Shown in pieces: positions 1-4,603 of a stretch of DNA of 6,101 nucleotides (within the stretch, counting starts at the first letter, position 1; the number at the start of each line of letters is the position of its first letter). This DNA is from an uncultured Clostridia bacterium. Its GTDB lineage: Bacteria; Bacillota; Clostridia; Christensenellales; Aristaeellaceae. A model generated the notes under the pieces. It was not told the origin of the DNA. It saw only the letters and a list, made by a program, of their open reading frames with translations, and did no database searches. The DNA lies in the NCBI GenBank assembly GCA_945877525.1, contig CAMDVP010000185.1, forward strand, positions 1 through 6,101, written 5' to 3'. Position numbers and translations under genes: made by a program.

Positions 1-1
1 A

Positions 2-49
2 AACAGCCGCCTGGACAAGGTGCGCCATATGTTTCAGAAGGTAATGTAA
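2..49 (+). CDS. 3' end of an unidentified plus-strand gene (partial)
   Basis: The window opens inside a reading frame that encodes NSRLDKVRHMFQKVM and stops at TAA (47-49). The tail is basic with an amphipathic helix-like pattern, and codon choice resembles the genes further right. Fifteen residues are too few to identify a family, and this could be a chance open frame. If it is a gene, it ends just ahead of the oriT region and probably belongs to the same mobile element. No T-rich intrinsic terminator follows; the hairpin at 60-89 has no U-tract. Confidence 0.4.
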   Translation, partial: NSRLDKVRHMFQKVM

Positions 50-58
50 AGATATCCT

Positions 59-97
59 GCCACACGTTATGCCTATTCATAATGTTTGGTGTTATAG
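59..97 (+). repeat. Hairpin resembling a second, degenerate MOBV oriT
   Basis: Bases 60-71 pair with 78-89 around a 6-nt loop (CCTATT): 11 pairs including one G-T wobble, plus one C-T mismatch. The left arm begins with CACAC and the right arm runs into GGTG followed by TTATAG. This is the order seen in MOBV origins (CACAC arm, short loop, complementary arm ending in a GTG-type triplet, then TTATA) and parallels the better match at 182-309. The nick equivalent would be between 91 and 92. It matches the nick consensus less well (TTTGGTG|TTA against TAGTGTG|TTA), so it may be a decayed copy or coincidence. Confidence 0.35.
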
Positions 98-127
98 AGC
101 GAGATTATGGTGGGGCGCTGCCTTTCA

Positions 128-141
128 TGGGCTGCAGCCCA
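128..141. repeat. 14-bp perfect palindrome
   Basis: TGGGCTGCAGCCCA reads identically on both strands. It lies in a GC-rich stretch (105-181) with other short complementary segments, including CCCA/TGGG at 138-148 around a 3-nt loop, which would compete with it. It could be a protein-binding site or one more structural element of the adjoining oriT. No partner protein can be assigned. Confidence 0.5.
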
Positions 142-199
142 CGCTGGGTCATCCAATAGGGGCGCGCAGCATCCCTGTTGGCACACGACTTTGCATGAG

Positions 200-215
200 G
201 TCCGGCTTGCCGGAC
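200..215 (+). repeat. oriT internal hairpin 1
   Basis: GTCCGGC (200-206) is perfectly complementary to GCCGGAC (209-215) with TT between, so in practice a 6-bp stem with a 4-nt loop. It is the first of three tandem hairpins between the arms of the oriT inverted repeat. Confidence 0.75.
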
Positions 216-223
216 TAGCGAAA

Positions 224-241
224 GCGATTGTTTGCAATCGC
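224..241 (+). repeat. oriT internal hairpin 2
   Basis: GCGATTG (224-230) pairs perfectly with CAATCGC (235-241) around a TTTG loop. It is the second of the three hairpins between the oriT arms. Confidence 0.8.
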
Positions 242-249
242 CGAGCGTA

Positions 250-278
250 GCCAGCGAACGGCTCCGCCGTTTGATGGC
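250..278 (+). repeat. oriT internal hairpin 3
   Basis: CGAACGGC (255-262) pairs with GCCGTTTG (266-273) across a TCC loop, with one G-T wobble. After a G-A mismatch, GCCA (250-253) pairs with TGGC (275-278), giving 12 pairs in all. It is the third and longest hairpin between the oriT arms. Confidence 0.8.
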
Positions 279-301
279 CGGTATTGCAAAGTCTAGTGTG
301 T

Positions 302-432
302 TATACCTTCGTGCAAGGAACAGGCAGCGGACGGCTACCGGACGCGCTGCTGAAAACCATCCTGCTGTTTGACGGCAGGGTGGTTTTTGCAGCATGGGCG
401 CATGCCCTGCCTGTTGCTTGGGCAAAGGTATA
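302..432 (+). repeat. 131-nt nested hairpin immediately after the nick site
   Basis: Several nested stems stack in order. 302-309 pairs with 425-432 (8 bp), 314-317 with 417-420 (4 bp) and 319-327 with 407-415 (9 bp). Inside these, 346-350 pairs with 389-393 and 353-365 with 375-387 (13 pairs, one wobble, 9-nt loop). A small GGGC/GCCC hairpin (396-407) can form as an alternative. The first paired base lies one nucleotide after the predicted nick, so this would be the leading 5' end of the transferred strand. It could equally be a structured RNA read from either strand, lying just past the repressor stop codon. There is no U-tract, so it is not a typical terminator. Confidence 0.7.
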
Positions 433-455
433 CCCGTCCTCCCGGCTCCCAACGT

Positions 456-1292
456 TCATCTTCGGCTCTGTGACTTTATGAAGTTCATGAACATGGTCTG
501 CAGACTTTTCTCCAGCGATTCCTTTTCATCCTCAGGATAGCCGGAAGCGACAACAACTTCCGTGATTGCTCCAACGATGTCATTGATTGTCATGCTGTGC
601 AAATCGAAGGTGCCCTTTCGTGCCTCCAGGGTTTCTGCCATCTTCTCCATGATGGCGGAGGTTAGCTTCACGTTTTCTCTGGTTCTGGTTTCCGCGCCCT
701 CGCGAAGGTAAGCCAGAATGCGCGACCAGGTCAATTCCATGGCGGCGGTATCCGGAAGCTGCGGAGGTACCATGTTGCTGCGGATGTCACGGATGACACG
801 CGCTGCAACCGCTTTATCTGCCGGTGTTGTCTTTGCATGTTTTGTAACCGTGTTACCGGCAACCTGGAGCACCTTGTTCATCACCGCAAGGCTTCCGCGG
901 TTCGTTTCGTCCGCATATTGCGCAATCTGCTCGGTGAGGATGGCGAAGTCCTCGTTGATGAGCAGCTTGTTCAGCACATCCATGTTCAGCGCTCCGGACA
1001 GCAGCTTCTTCGCGGTAGCCTCCGTCAGGCCCAGCTTGTCGATGTCAAAGTTGGTCTTGTAGGGGATGTTGGTTGCGCCCAGCAGAAAGTCCGTGGTGAC
1101 GTTGAAGAACCGGGCGATGCCAAGCAGCACATCGCAGGGAATCTCTGAGGTTCCGTTGATGTATCGGCTCATCGTTGCCTCTGAAATGTGAATGGCTTTC
1201 GCCAACTTCGCATGACTCATTTTCTTCTCGGAAAGCAGGTCTTTGATACGTTCCCCAATGGTGCCCGGCAAATACTCGTTCACGCGCATCAC
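456..1292 (-). CDS. XRE-family transcriptional repressor with a long unassigned C-terminal region
   Basis: This is a 278-residue DNA-binding regulator. Residues about 12-72 form a classical XRE/HTH_3 domain: IGERIKDLLSEKKMSHAKLA, a recognition helix around ISEATMSRYING (36-47), then the typical FFNVTTDFLLG end. The remaining 200 residues are mostly helical, contain no S24 peptidase or metalloprotease motif that I can see, and are not a family I recognise; they may mediate dimerisation or sense a ligand. The gene is divergent from the DUF3987-relaxase-integrase cluster, the usual place for an element's master repressor. Two starts are adjacent: GTG at 1292 and ATG at 1289. The purine-rich AAAAGGG at 1302-1308 lies 9 nt from the GTG and 12 nt from the ATG, so GTG is slightly favoured. 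No clear terminator follows; the stop codon abuts the oriT hairpins. Confidence 0.88.
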   Translation of the reverse strand: MMRVNEYLPGTIGERIKDLLSEKKMSHAKLAKAIHISEATMSRYINGTSEIPCDVLLGIARFFNVTTDFLLGATNIPYKTNFDIDKLGLTEATAKKLLSGALNMDVLNKLLINEDFAILTEQIAQYADETNRGSLAVMNKVLQVAGNTVTKHAKTTPADKAVAARVIRDIRSNMVPPQLPDTAAMELTWSRILAYLREGAETRTRENVKLTSAIMEKMAETLEARKGTFDLHSMTINDIVGAITEVVVASGYPEDEKESLEKSLQTMFMNFIKSQSRR

Positions 1293-1304
1293 CCCATTCA
1301 GCCC

Positions 1305-1334
1305 TTTTCAACTACCATTATACGAAACTATATT
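1305..1334 (+). promoter_or_regulatory. Possible plus-strand promoter overlapping the repressor promoter
   Basis: TTTTCA (1305-1310), an 18-bp spacer and TATATT (1329-1334) form a plausible sigma-A promoter reading toward the DUF3987 gene. It overlaps the opposing repressor promoter, so one bound protein could block both. Transcription would start near 1341 and meet the terminator at 1426-1473. The match is moderate and is only an inference. Confidence 0.35.
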
Positions 1335-1345
1335 CTCATGCACAA
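1317..1345 (-). promoter_or_regulatory. Promoter of the XRE repressor gene
   Basis: Read on the minus strand, a perfect -10 TATAAT (1322-1317) is preceded by a 17-bp spacer and a -35-like TTGTGC (1345-1340). Transcription would start near 1310, giving a short leader of about 18 nt before the start codon. Similar short motifs, TTTCGTAT and CTTCGTGT (minus strand, near 1321-1328 and 1351-1358), flank the -35 and could be repressor contacts for autoregulation, but they are too short to be sure. Confidence 0.65.
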
Positions 1346-1394
1346 GCGAACACGAAGCATTTTTCAACAACATCAACGGAGAGCATCGTCTTCC

Positions 1395-1410
1395 CTTTCA
1401 TATTTGAAAG
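1395..1410 (+). promoter_or_regulatory. Small hairpin and possible antiterminator arm
   Basis: CTTTCA (1395-1400) pairs perfectly with TGAAAG (1405-1410) across a TATT loop. The segment TGAAAGA (1405-1411) is also complementary to TCTTTCA (1434-1440), which forms the inner left side of the terminator stem. The two pairings exclude each other, the layout expected of an attenuator. The regulatory role is inferred. Confidence 0.4.
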
Positions 1411-1425
1411 ATTCATGCTGCCAGA

Positions 1426-1473
1426 AACCCCTGTCTTTCATCTTTGCACGAAAGACGGGGGTTCTCTTTATTC
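1426..1473 (+). terminator. Intrinsic terminator upstream of the DUF3987 gene
   Basis: AACCCCTGTCTTTC (1426-1439) pairs with GAAAGACGGGGGTT (1450-1463), 14 pairs with one wobble around a 10-nt loop, followed by the T-rich CTCTTTATTC. The opposite strand has no T-run after the stem, so it works on the plus strand. No gene reads into it from the left, so it would act on a leader transcript from the promoter region at about 1305-1341, as an attenuator or an insulator. Confidence 0.7.
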
Positions 1474-1543
1474 TGCGATAAAGTAGACCTGACGATATGC
1501 GGTGCCCCCGCTATCAGACAGCACCTTGACAACTTCGGCTGAT

Positions 1544-1683
1544 GCCTTTGCCTGAAACACACCGCGAAGACCTCCCGGACACCGGAAAATACTTCACGAA
1601 GCACCTTGCCGCCGGGAACGAGCGCCCCACAGGGGACCGGGTGTGAGCCACAAAAGGTTTCTACCCAGGAAACAGGCAAAGGC
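1544..1683 (+). promoter_or_regulatory. Folded leader upstream of the DUF3987 gene
   Basis: GCCTTTGCCTG (1544-1554) is perfectly complementary to CAGGCAAAGGC (1673-1683), closing a 140-nt domain. Inside it, CACACC (1558-1563) pairs with GGTGTG (1640-1645) and TCCCGG (1573-1578) with CCGGGA (1612-1617). CCCC/GGGG (1625-1635) can form with a 3-nt loop. GTTTC (1657-1661) can pair either with GAAAC at 1669-1673 or with GAAAC at 1554-1558, so alternative folds are possible. No frame here starts with a good ribosome binding site, so it appears noncoding. I do not recognise a known riboswitch class. A ribosome-binding-like AGGAGG at 1708-1713 lies after this domain without a fitting start codon and is followed by TTTTT. 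Confidence 0.5.
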
Positions 1684-1756
1684 CAGGCCAACCAACACCA
1701 TGTCCAAGGAGGAAGTCCGCCCTTTTTCCACAGTAACAACCACTTTAGGAGGATAT

Positions 1757-3298
1757 ATGAAAACCACAACGCCTACTGAAAACCCTAACAACCCTGAAAA
1801 CGTCGCTGCCGATATGCGTGCAGCACCCTCTGCCGGGCCTTTTCTTCCCTTTGTGCCGCTGAAGCCCAGCGCGGATTCCCTGCCATCCTTTCCGGTGGAA
1901 TGCCTGCCACTGAAGCTGCGCGCCTATGTGGAGGCGGTGGCTGTCCACACCCAGACACCGGTGGATATGGCTGCCGGGGTTGCTCTCGGCGTGCTGGCTA
2001 CATGCCTGCAGGGCACAGTCAGAGTTGAGGGCAACATCGGGCATTACGAGCAGACCAGCCTGTATGTGTTTCTGGTTGCTCCGCCGGGTTCCCGTAAATC
2101 GGCTGTGATTCACGCCATGACTGCCGCCATTGAGGATTATGAGCAGCAATATAACGAGCAGCATCAAGCGGCGATGCGCCGGAACAGGCAGGAACGTGAG
2201 TCCCTGCAGCGTGACATCAACCGGCTGACCAAGGTGCTGGAATCAAAATACGACAAGATGACCGAGCTGGAGCTGCAGCACGCCCAGGATAACCTCGCTG
2301 ACCTGCCGGATATCAGACCGTTGCAAATCTTCACGGACGATTGCACCAGCGAATCCATGGTCAGGCTGCTAAAGGACAATGGCGGGCGCATGGCGCTCAT
2401 CTCCGCCGAGGGCGGTGCCTTCGACAACATCGTTGGGCGTTACACCAAGAAACCCAATCTGGATGTCTGGCTGAAAGGCATCTGCGGGGACACCATTCGT
2501 GTGGATCGCATCAACCGTGAGCCTGACTACATCAGGCATCCAACCTTGTCTATGATCATCAGCGCACAGCCCAGCGTCCTGAGTGAAATCATGCAGAACA
2601 GCATGCTGGACGGCAGGGGCTTTCTGGCCCGGCTGCTGTATATCAACGTTTCTGGTTCTTCCATGCCCAGGTCGTTCCGGTCTGAGCCGATTCCGCCGAC
2701 CGTACAGGATGATTACGATGATCTGATTTGCAGGCTGCTGGAAAGGTCGGAGGGTGATTCTGTTACGCTGCATCTCGCCACCGAGGCAGTTGGCAGGATG
2801 GACGAACTCTGCCATGATGTGGGAGTCTATCTTCGCAAGGAACACCGTGACATGCGGGAGTGGGGCAGCAAATACATTGGTCTGGTGCTGCGGATAGCCG
2901 GGCTGCTGCATGTAGCCGCCGACAAGGCGGGTGACATCGGGGAACCGATCATCGACAATGCCATTCAAATCGGCAGCTATGCCTTCCGCCATGCACTGTA
3001 CGCCTATTCCGTGCTGGGCGCAGATGAAACCGTCGAGAAGGCCATGCATGTGGTCGCGAAGCTCCGCAAGCTCGGCGTAACGGAAATTTGCCGCTCCGAC
3101 CTGTACCAGAAGTGCCGAGGACGTTTCTTCCGCGACGCGAAGGATATGGAACCCGTCCTGGAGCTGTTGGAGCGGCATGGCTACATCTGGGTAGATCTCC
3201 CGACCTATATCGGCATGGGCCGGCCGTCTGTCGGCACCGTCCATGTTAACCCTAGGGTACTGGAGGAAGAACAACCCCTCCGGTACTTTTCAGCGTAA
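1757..3298 (+). CDS. DUF3987 (YfjI-like) P-loop ATPase
   Basis: This 513-residue protein resembles the DUF3987/YfjI family found in prophages and integrative elements, thought to be primase- or helicase-like replication ATPases. A proline-rich N-terminus (1-50) precedes a helical segment. The Walker A loop APPGSRKSA is at 108-116 and a charged coiled coil at about 120-182. A Walker B-like strand RMALISAEGG is at 211-220, a sensor-like IISAQPS at 267-273 and a possible arginine finger GRGFLARLLY at 286-295. The C-terminal 80 residues look like a winged helix. The ATG at 1757 is chosen because AGGAGG (1747-1752) lies 4 nt before it; an upstream in-frame GTG at 1643 has no ribosome binding site. 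It leads the plus-strand cluster, with 48 nt to the relaxase gene, and probably serves replication or processing of the element. The substrate cannot be read from sequence. Confidence 0.85.
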   Translation: MKTTTPTENPNNPENVAADMRAAPSAGPFLPFVPLKPSADSLPSFPVECLPLKLRAYVEAVAVHTQTPVDMAAGVALGVLATCLQGTVRVEGNIGHYEQTSLYVFLVAPPGSRKSAVIHAMTAAIEDYEQQYNEQHQAAMRRNRQERESLQRDINRLTKVLESKYDKMTELELQHAQDNLADLPDIRPLQIFTDDCTSESMVRLLKDNGGRMALISAEGGAFDNIVGRYTKKPNLDVWLKGICGDTIRVDRINREPDYIRHPTLSMIISAQPSVLSEIMQNSMLDGRGFLARLLYINVSGSSMPRSFRSEPIPPTVQDDYDDLICRLLERSEGDSVTLHLATEAVGRMDELCHDVGVYLRKEHRDMREWGSKYIGLVLRIAGLLHVAADKAGDIGEPIIDNAIQIGSYAFRHALYAYSVLGADETVEKAMHVVAKLRKLGVTEICRSDLYQKCRGRFFRDAKDMEPVLELLERHGYIWVDLPTYIGMGRPSVGTVHVNPRVLEEEQPLRYFSA

Positions 3299-3320
3299 AT
3301 AGCATTGATAGAAGGCACTG

Positions 3321-3340
3321 TCCTTTTGTCGACAAAGGAG
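3321..3340 (+). promoter_or_regulatory. Hairpin that masks the relaxase ribosome binding site
   Basis: TCCTTTTG (3321-3328) pairs with CAAAGGA (3333-3339) with one bulged T and a TCGA loop. The right arm contains the AAAGGAG ribosome binding site (3334-3340) of the relaxase gene, 6 nt before its ATG. When folded in mRNA the site would be hidden. Whether this limits translation is an inference. Confidence 0.55.
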
Positions 3341-3346
3341 AGAATC

Positions 3347-4333
3347 ATGAATACACCAAACTACGCCATCATGCGCTTCGCTAAGTACAAGGGCCCGGAG
3401 ATCAGCCGCATCGAGGGGCACAACGAACGCACCAAGGAGACATACGCCAGCAATCCCGACATCGACCGCAGCCGCAGTCCGCTGAACTACAACCTGATTC
3501 ATCCGCCACAGCACTATCGAGCTGAGGCGGAGAGGCAGATCAGGGAAGCCGGATGCCGCGTCAGGTCGGACAGCATTCGGCTGGTCGAGGTGCTTTTCAC
3601 CGTCAGCACCGGCTACTTCGATGGCAAATCACAGGATGAAATCCGTGCCTACTACGCGCACTCGCTGGAATTTCTGAAGAAGTACCAGCATCCGGGAACC
3701 ATCGTGTCCGCTGTTGTACATATGGATGAGGGCACGCCCCACATGCATGTGGTTTTTGTGCCCCTGACGGAGGACAAGCGGCTCAGTGCCAAGGATATCA
3801 TCGGCAACCGGAAGAAGCTGGTTCAGTGGCAGGATCAGTACTACGAACACATGGCGGAGCGCTACCCTGACCTTTGCCGGGGCGAAACTGCCGCAAGGAC
3901 AGGCCGCACACATATGAACGTACAGGAGTTCAAGGCTTTCACCAGGGACATCCGGAAAATGACAAAGCTGGCTGACAAGGTGGAAGCGCTGATAAATGGT
4001 GCGAATCTCCTGAACAGCAAAGGGCGACTGGAGCAGCTTGTTCCGCTGGTCAGAGATTTGCTGGTTCGCTTCGGCAAAATGAAAACGCAGCTGGCGCAGT
4101 ATCAGGAAGCTTTCACGACCATCATTGCGGAGAACGAGCAGTTGAAGAAGGAAAACTGCATTCTGGAGGACGAGCGCAGGCAGCGCAATCGGCATGATAT
4201 GGATAGCAGAACCGCCATCCATCAGATGGAGCAGAAGTGTCAGCGGTACGAGAAACAGCTGGCTGCTATTCCGCCGGAGGTTCTTGCGCAATATACCCGT
4301 CAGACCAGCAAGCAACACAAAATGGACAGGTGA
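3347..4333 (+). CDS. mobV: MOBV-family relaxase (Mob/Pre type)
   Basis: This 328-residue enzyme nicks the oriT strand and leads it into a recipient. The three MOBV motifs are present in order. Motif I is HNER (25-28), whose histidine corresponds to the catalytic nucleophile His22 of pMV158 MobM. Motif II is NYNL (47-50). Motif III is HMDEGTPHMH (125-134), the metal-binding histidine cluster. Residues about 190-310 are heptad-rich and predict a coiled coil, as in other Pre/Mob proteins, probably for dimerisation. The ATG at 3347 is preceded by AAAGGAG at 6 nt; an in-frame TTG at 3305 is less likely. At 328 residues it is shorter than MobM (about 490), mainly at the C-terminus, but ends naturally. 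The likely target is the oriT at 182-432. Confidence 0.92.
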   Translation: MNTPNYAIMRFAKYKGPEISRIEGHNERTKETYASNPDIDRSRSPLNYNLIHPPQHYRAEAERQIREAGCRVRSDSIRLVEVLFTVSTGYFDGKSQDEIRAYYAHSLEFLKKYQHPGTIVSAVVHMDEGTPHMHVVFVPLTEDKRLSAKDIIGNRKKLVQWQDQYYEHMAERYPDLCRGETAARTGRTHMNVQEFKAFTRDIRKMTKLADKVEALINGANLLNSKGRLEQLVPLVRDLLVRFGKMKTQLAQYQEAFTTIIAENEQLKKENCILEDERRQRNRHDMDSRTAIHQMEQKCQRYEKQLAAIPPEVLAQYTRQTSKQHKMDR

Positions 4334-4392
4334 GTCTTACCCTTTTGGAACGCTGAAGCCCGGACAAAACAAGGCGTATAGGCAACGACATA

Positions 4393-4423
4393 CGGGCGGG
4401 TGGATGCCGTGTCCACCCGTCCG
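4393..4423 (+). repeat. Strong hairpin between relaxase and integrase genes
   Basis: A 12-bp stem, left arm CGGGCGGGTGGA (4393-4404) and right arm TCCACCCGTCCG (4412-4423) with one wobble, surrounds a 7-nt loop. Neither strand has a T-run after the stem, so it is not a standard terminator. It could shield the relaxase mRNA end, separate relaxase from integrase expression, or bind a protein. The rest of 4334-4465 has no gene that I can support. Confidence 0.6.
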
Positions 4424-4465
4424 AAAATCTGCCCTCAATAGGGTCAGAAAGAAAGGAAATTCAGA

Positions 4466-4603
4466 ATGAATCATATGAGAATCAACAAGATCAAACGGAA
4501 ATACGTTACGGCCTATGACCGGCCTGCAGATAAGGAGTTCTATGACCCAGGCAATCAAAAAGACAAACATGATGCCCGAAACAGGGAAAGTCACCTCTTT
4601 TGA
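4466..4603 (+). CDS. Small basic hypothetical protein overlapping the integrase start
   Basis: A 45-codon frame starts at ATG 4466, 7 nt after AAAGGAAA, with an internal ATG at 4475. It begins MNHMRINKIKRKYVTAYDRP and ends RNRESHLF, and is basic (11 Lys/Arg against 7 Asp/Glu). It runs 62 nt into the integrase gene in another frame, and the integrase ribosome binding site lies inside it. Small basic proteins ahead of integrases are often excisionases, but I see no clear winged-helix or HTH motif, so the function is unknown. It may be a translated leader that couples to integrase translation. Confidence 0.45.
   Translation: MNHMRINKIKRKYVTAYDRPADKEFYDPGNQKDKHDARNRESHLF

Larger units (their letters stand above)
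182..432 (+). other. oriT: Putative MOBV-type origin of transfer (oriT), expanded
   Basis: Bases 294-303 read TAGTGTGTTA, identical to the nick region of the pMV158/MobM oriT, where the relaxase cleaves G|T; the cut here would fall between 300 and 301. Upstream, the left arm CACACGACTTTGCA (182-195) is complementary to TGCAAAGTCTAGTGTG (285-300) with a 2-nt bulge. This repeats the pMV158 arrangement, in which the arms are almost adjacent. Here they are separated by 89 nt carrying three hairpins. After the nick, TATACCTT (302-309) pairs with AAGGTATA (425-432), closing a second large hairpin. A MOBV relaxase is encoded at 3347-4333, so a cognate enzyme exists in the same element, although the oriT is about 3 kb away rather than next to its gene. 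The nick match and arm pairing are seen directly; function is inferred from family knowledge. Confidence 0.75.

Noticed and set aside
200..278. CRISPR-like array in the three tandem hairpins
   Set aside because: The hairpins differ in sequence and spacing. There are no repeat-spacer units and no cas genes.
105..452. Open frame of 115 codons on the minus strand over the oriT region
   Set aside because: It spans the inverted repeats, resembles no protein family and lacks a ribosome binding site. It is explained by the GC-rich structured DNA.
1526..1554. TTGACA at 1526-1531 as a promoter for the DUF3987 gene
   Set aside because: The hexamer at the right distance is TGCCTG, a poor -10, and it falls inside the folded leader stem.
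1643..1756. Extended N-terminus of the DUF3987 protein from a GTG at 1643
   Set aside because: There is no ribosome binding site before it, the added residues look non-coding, and AGGAGG lies just before ATG 1757.
2369..3274. Long minus-strand open frame opposite the DUF3987 gene
   Set aside because: It is a shadow of a well-supported plus-strand gene in GC-rich sequence, with no recognisable domain.
3629..4318. Minus-strand open frame of 229 codons opposite the relaxase
   Set aside because: The plus strand carries all three MOBV motifs. This frame has no domain and no start signal.
4393..4423. Intrinsic terminator after the relaxase gene
   Set aside because: The stem is strong but neither strand has a following T-run.
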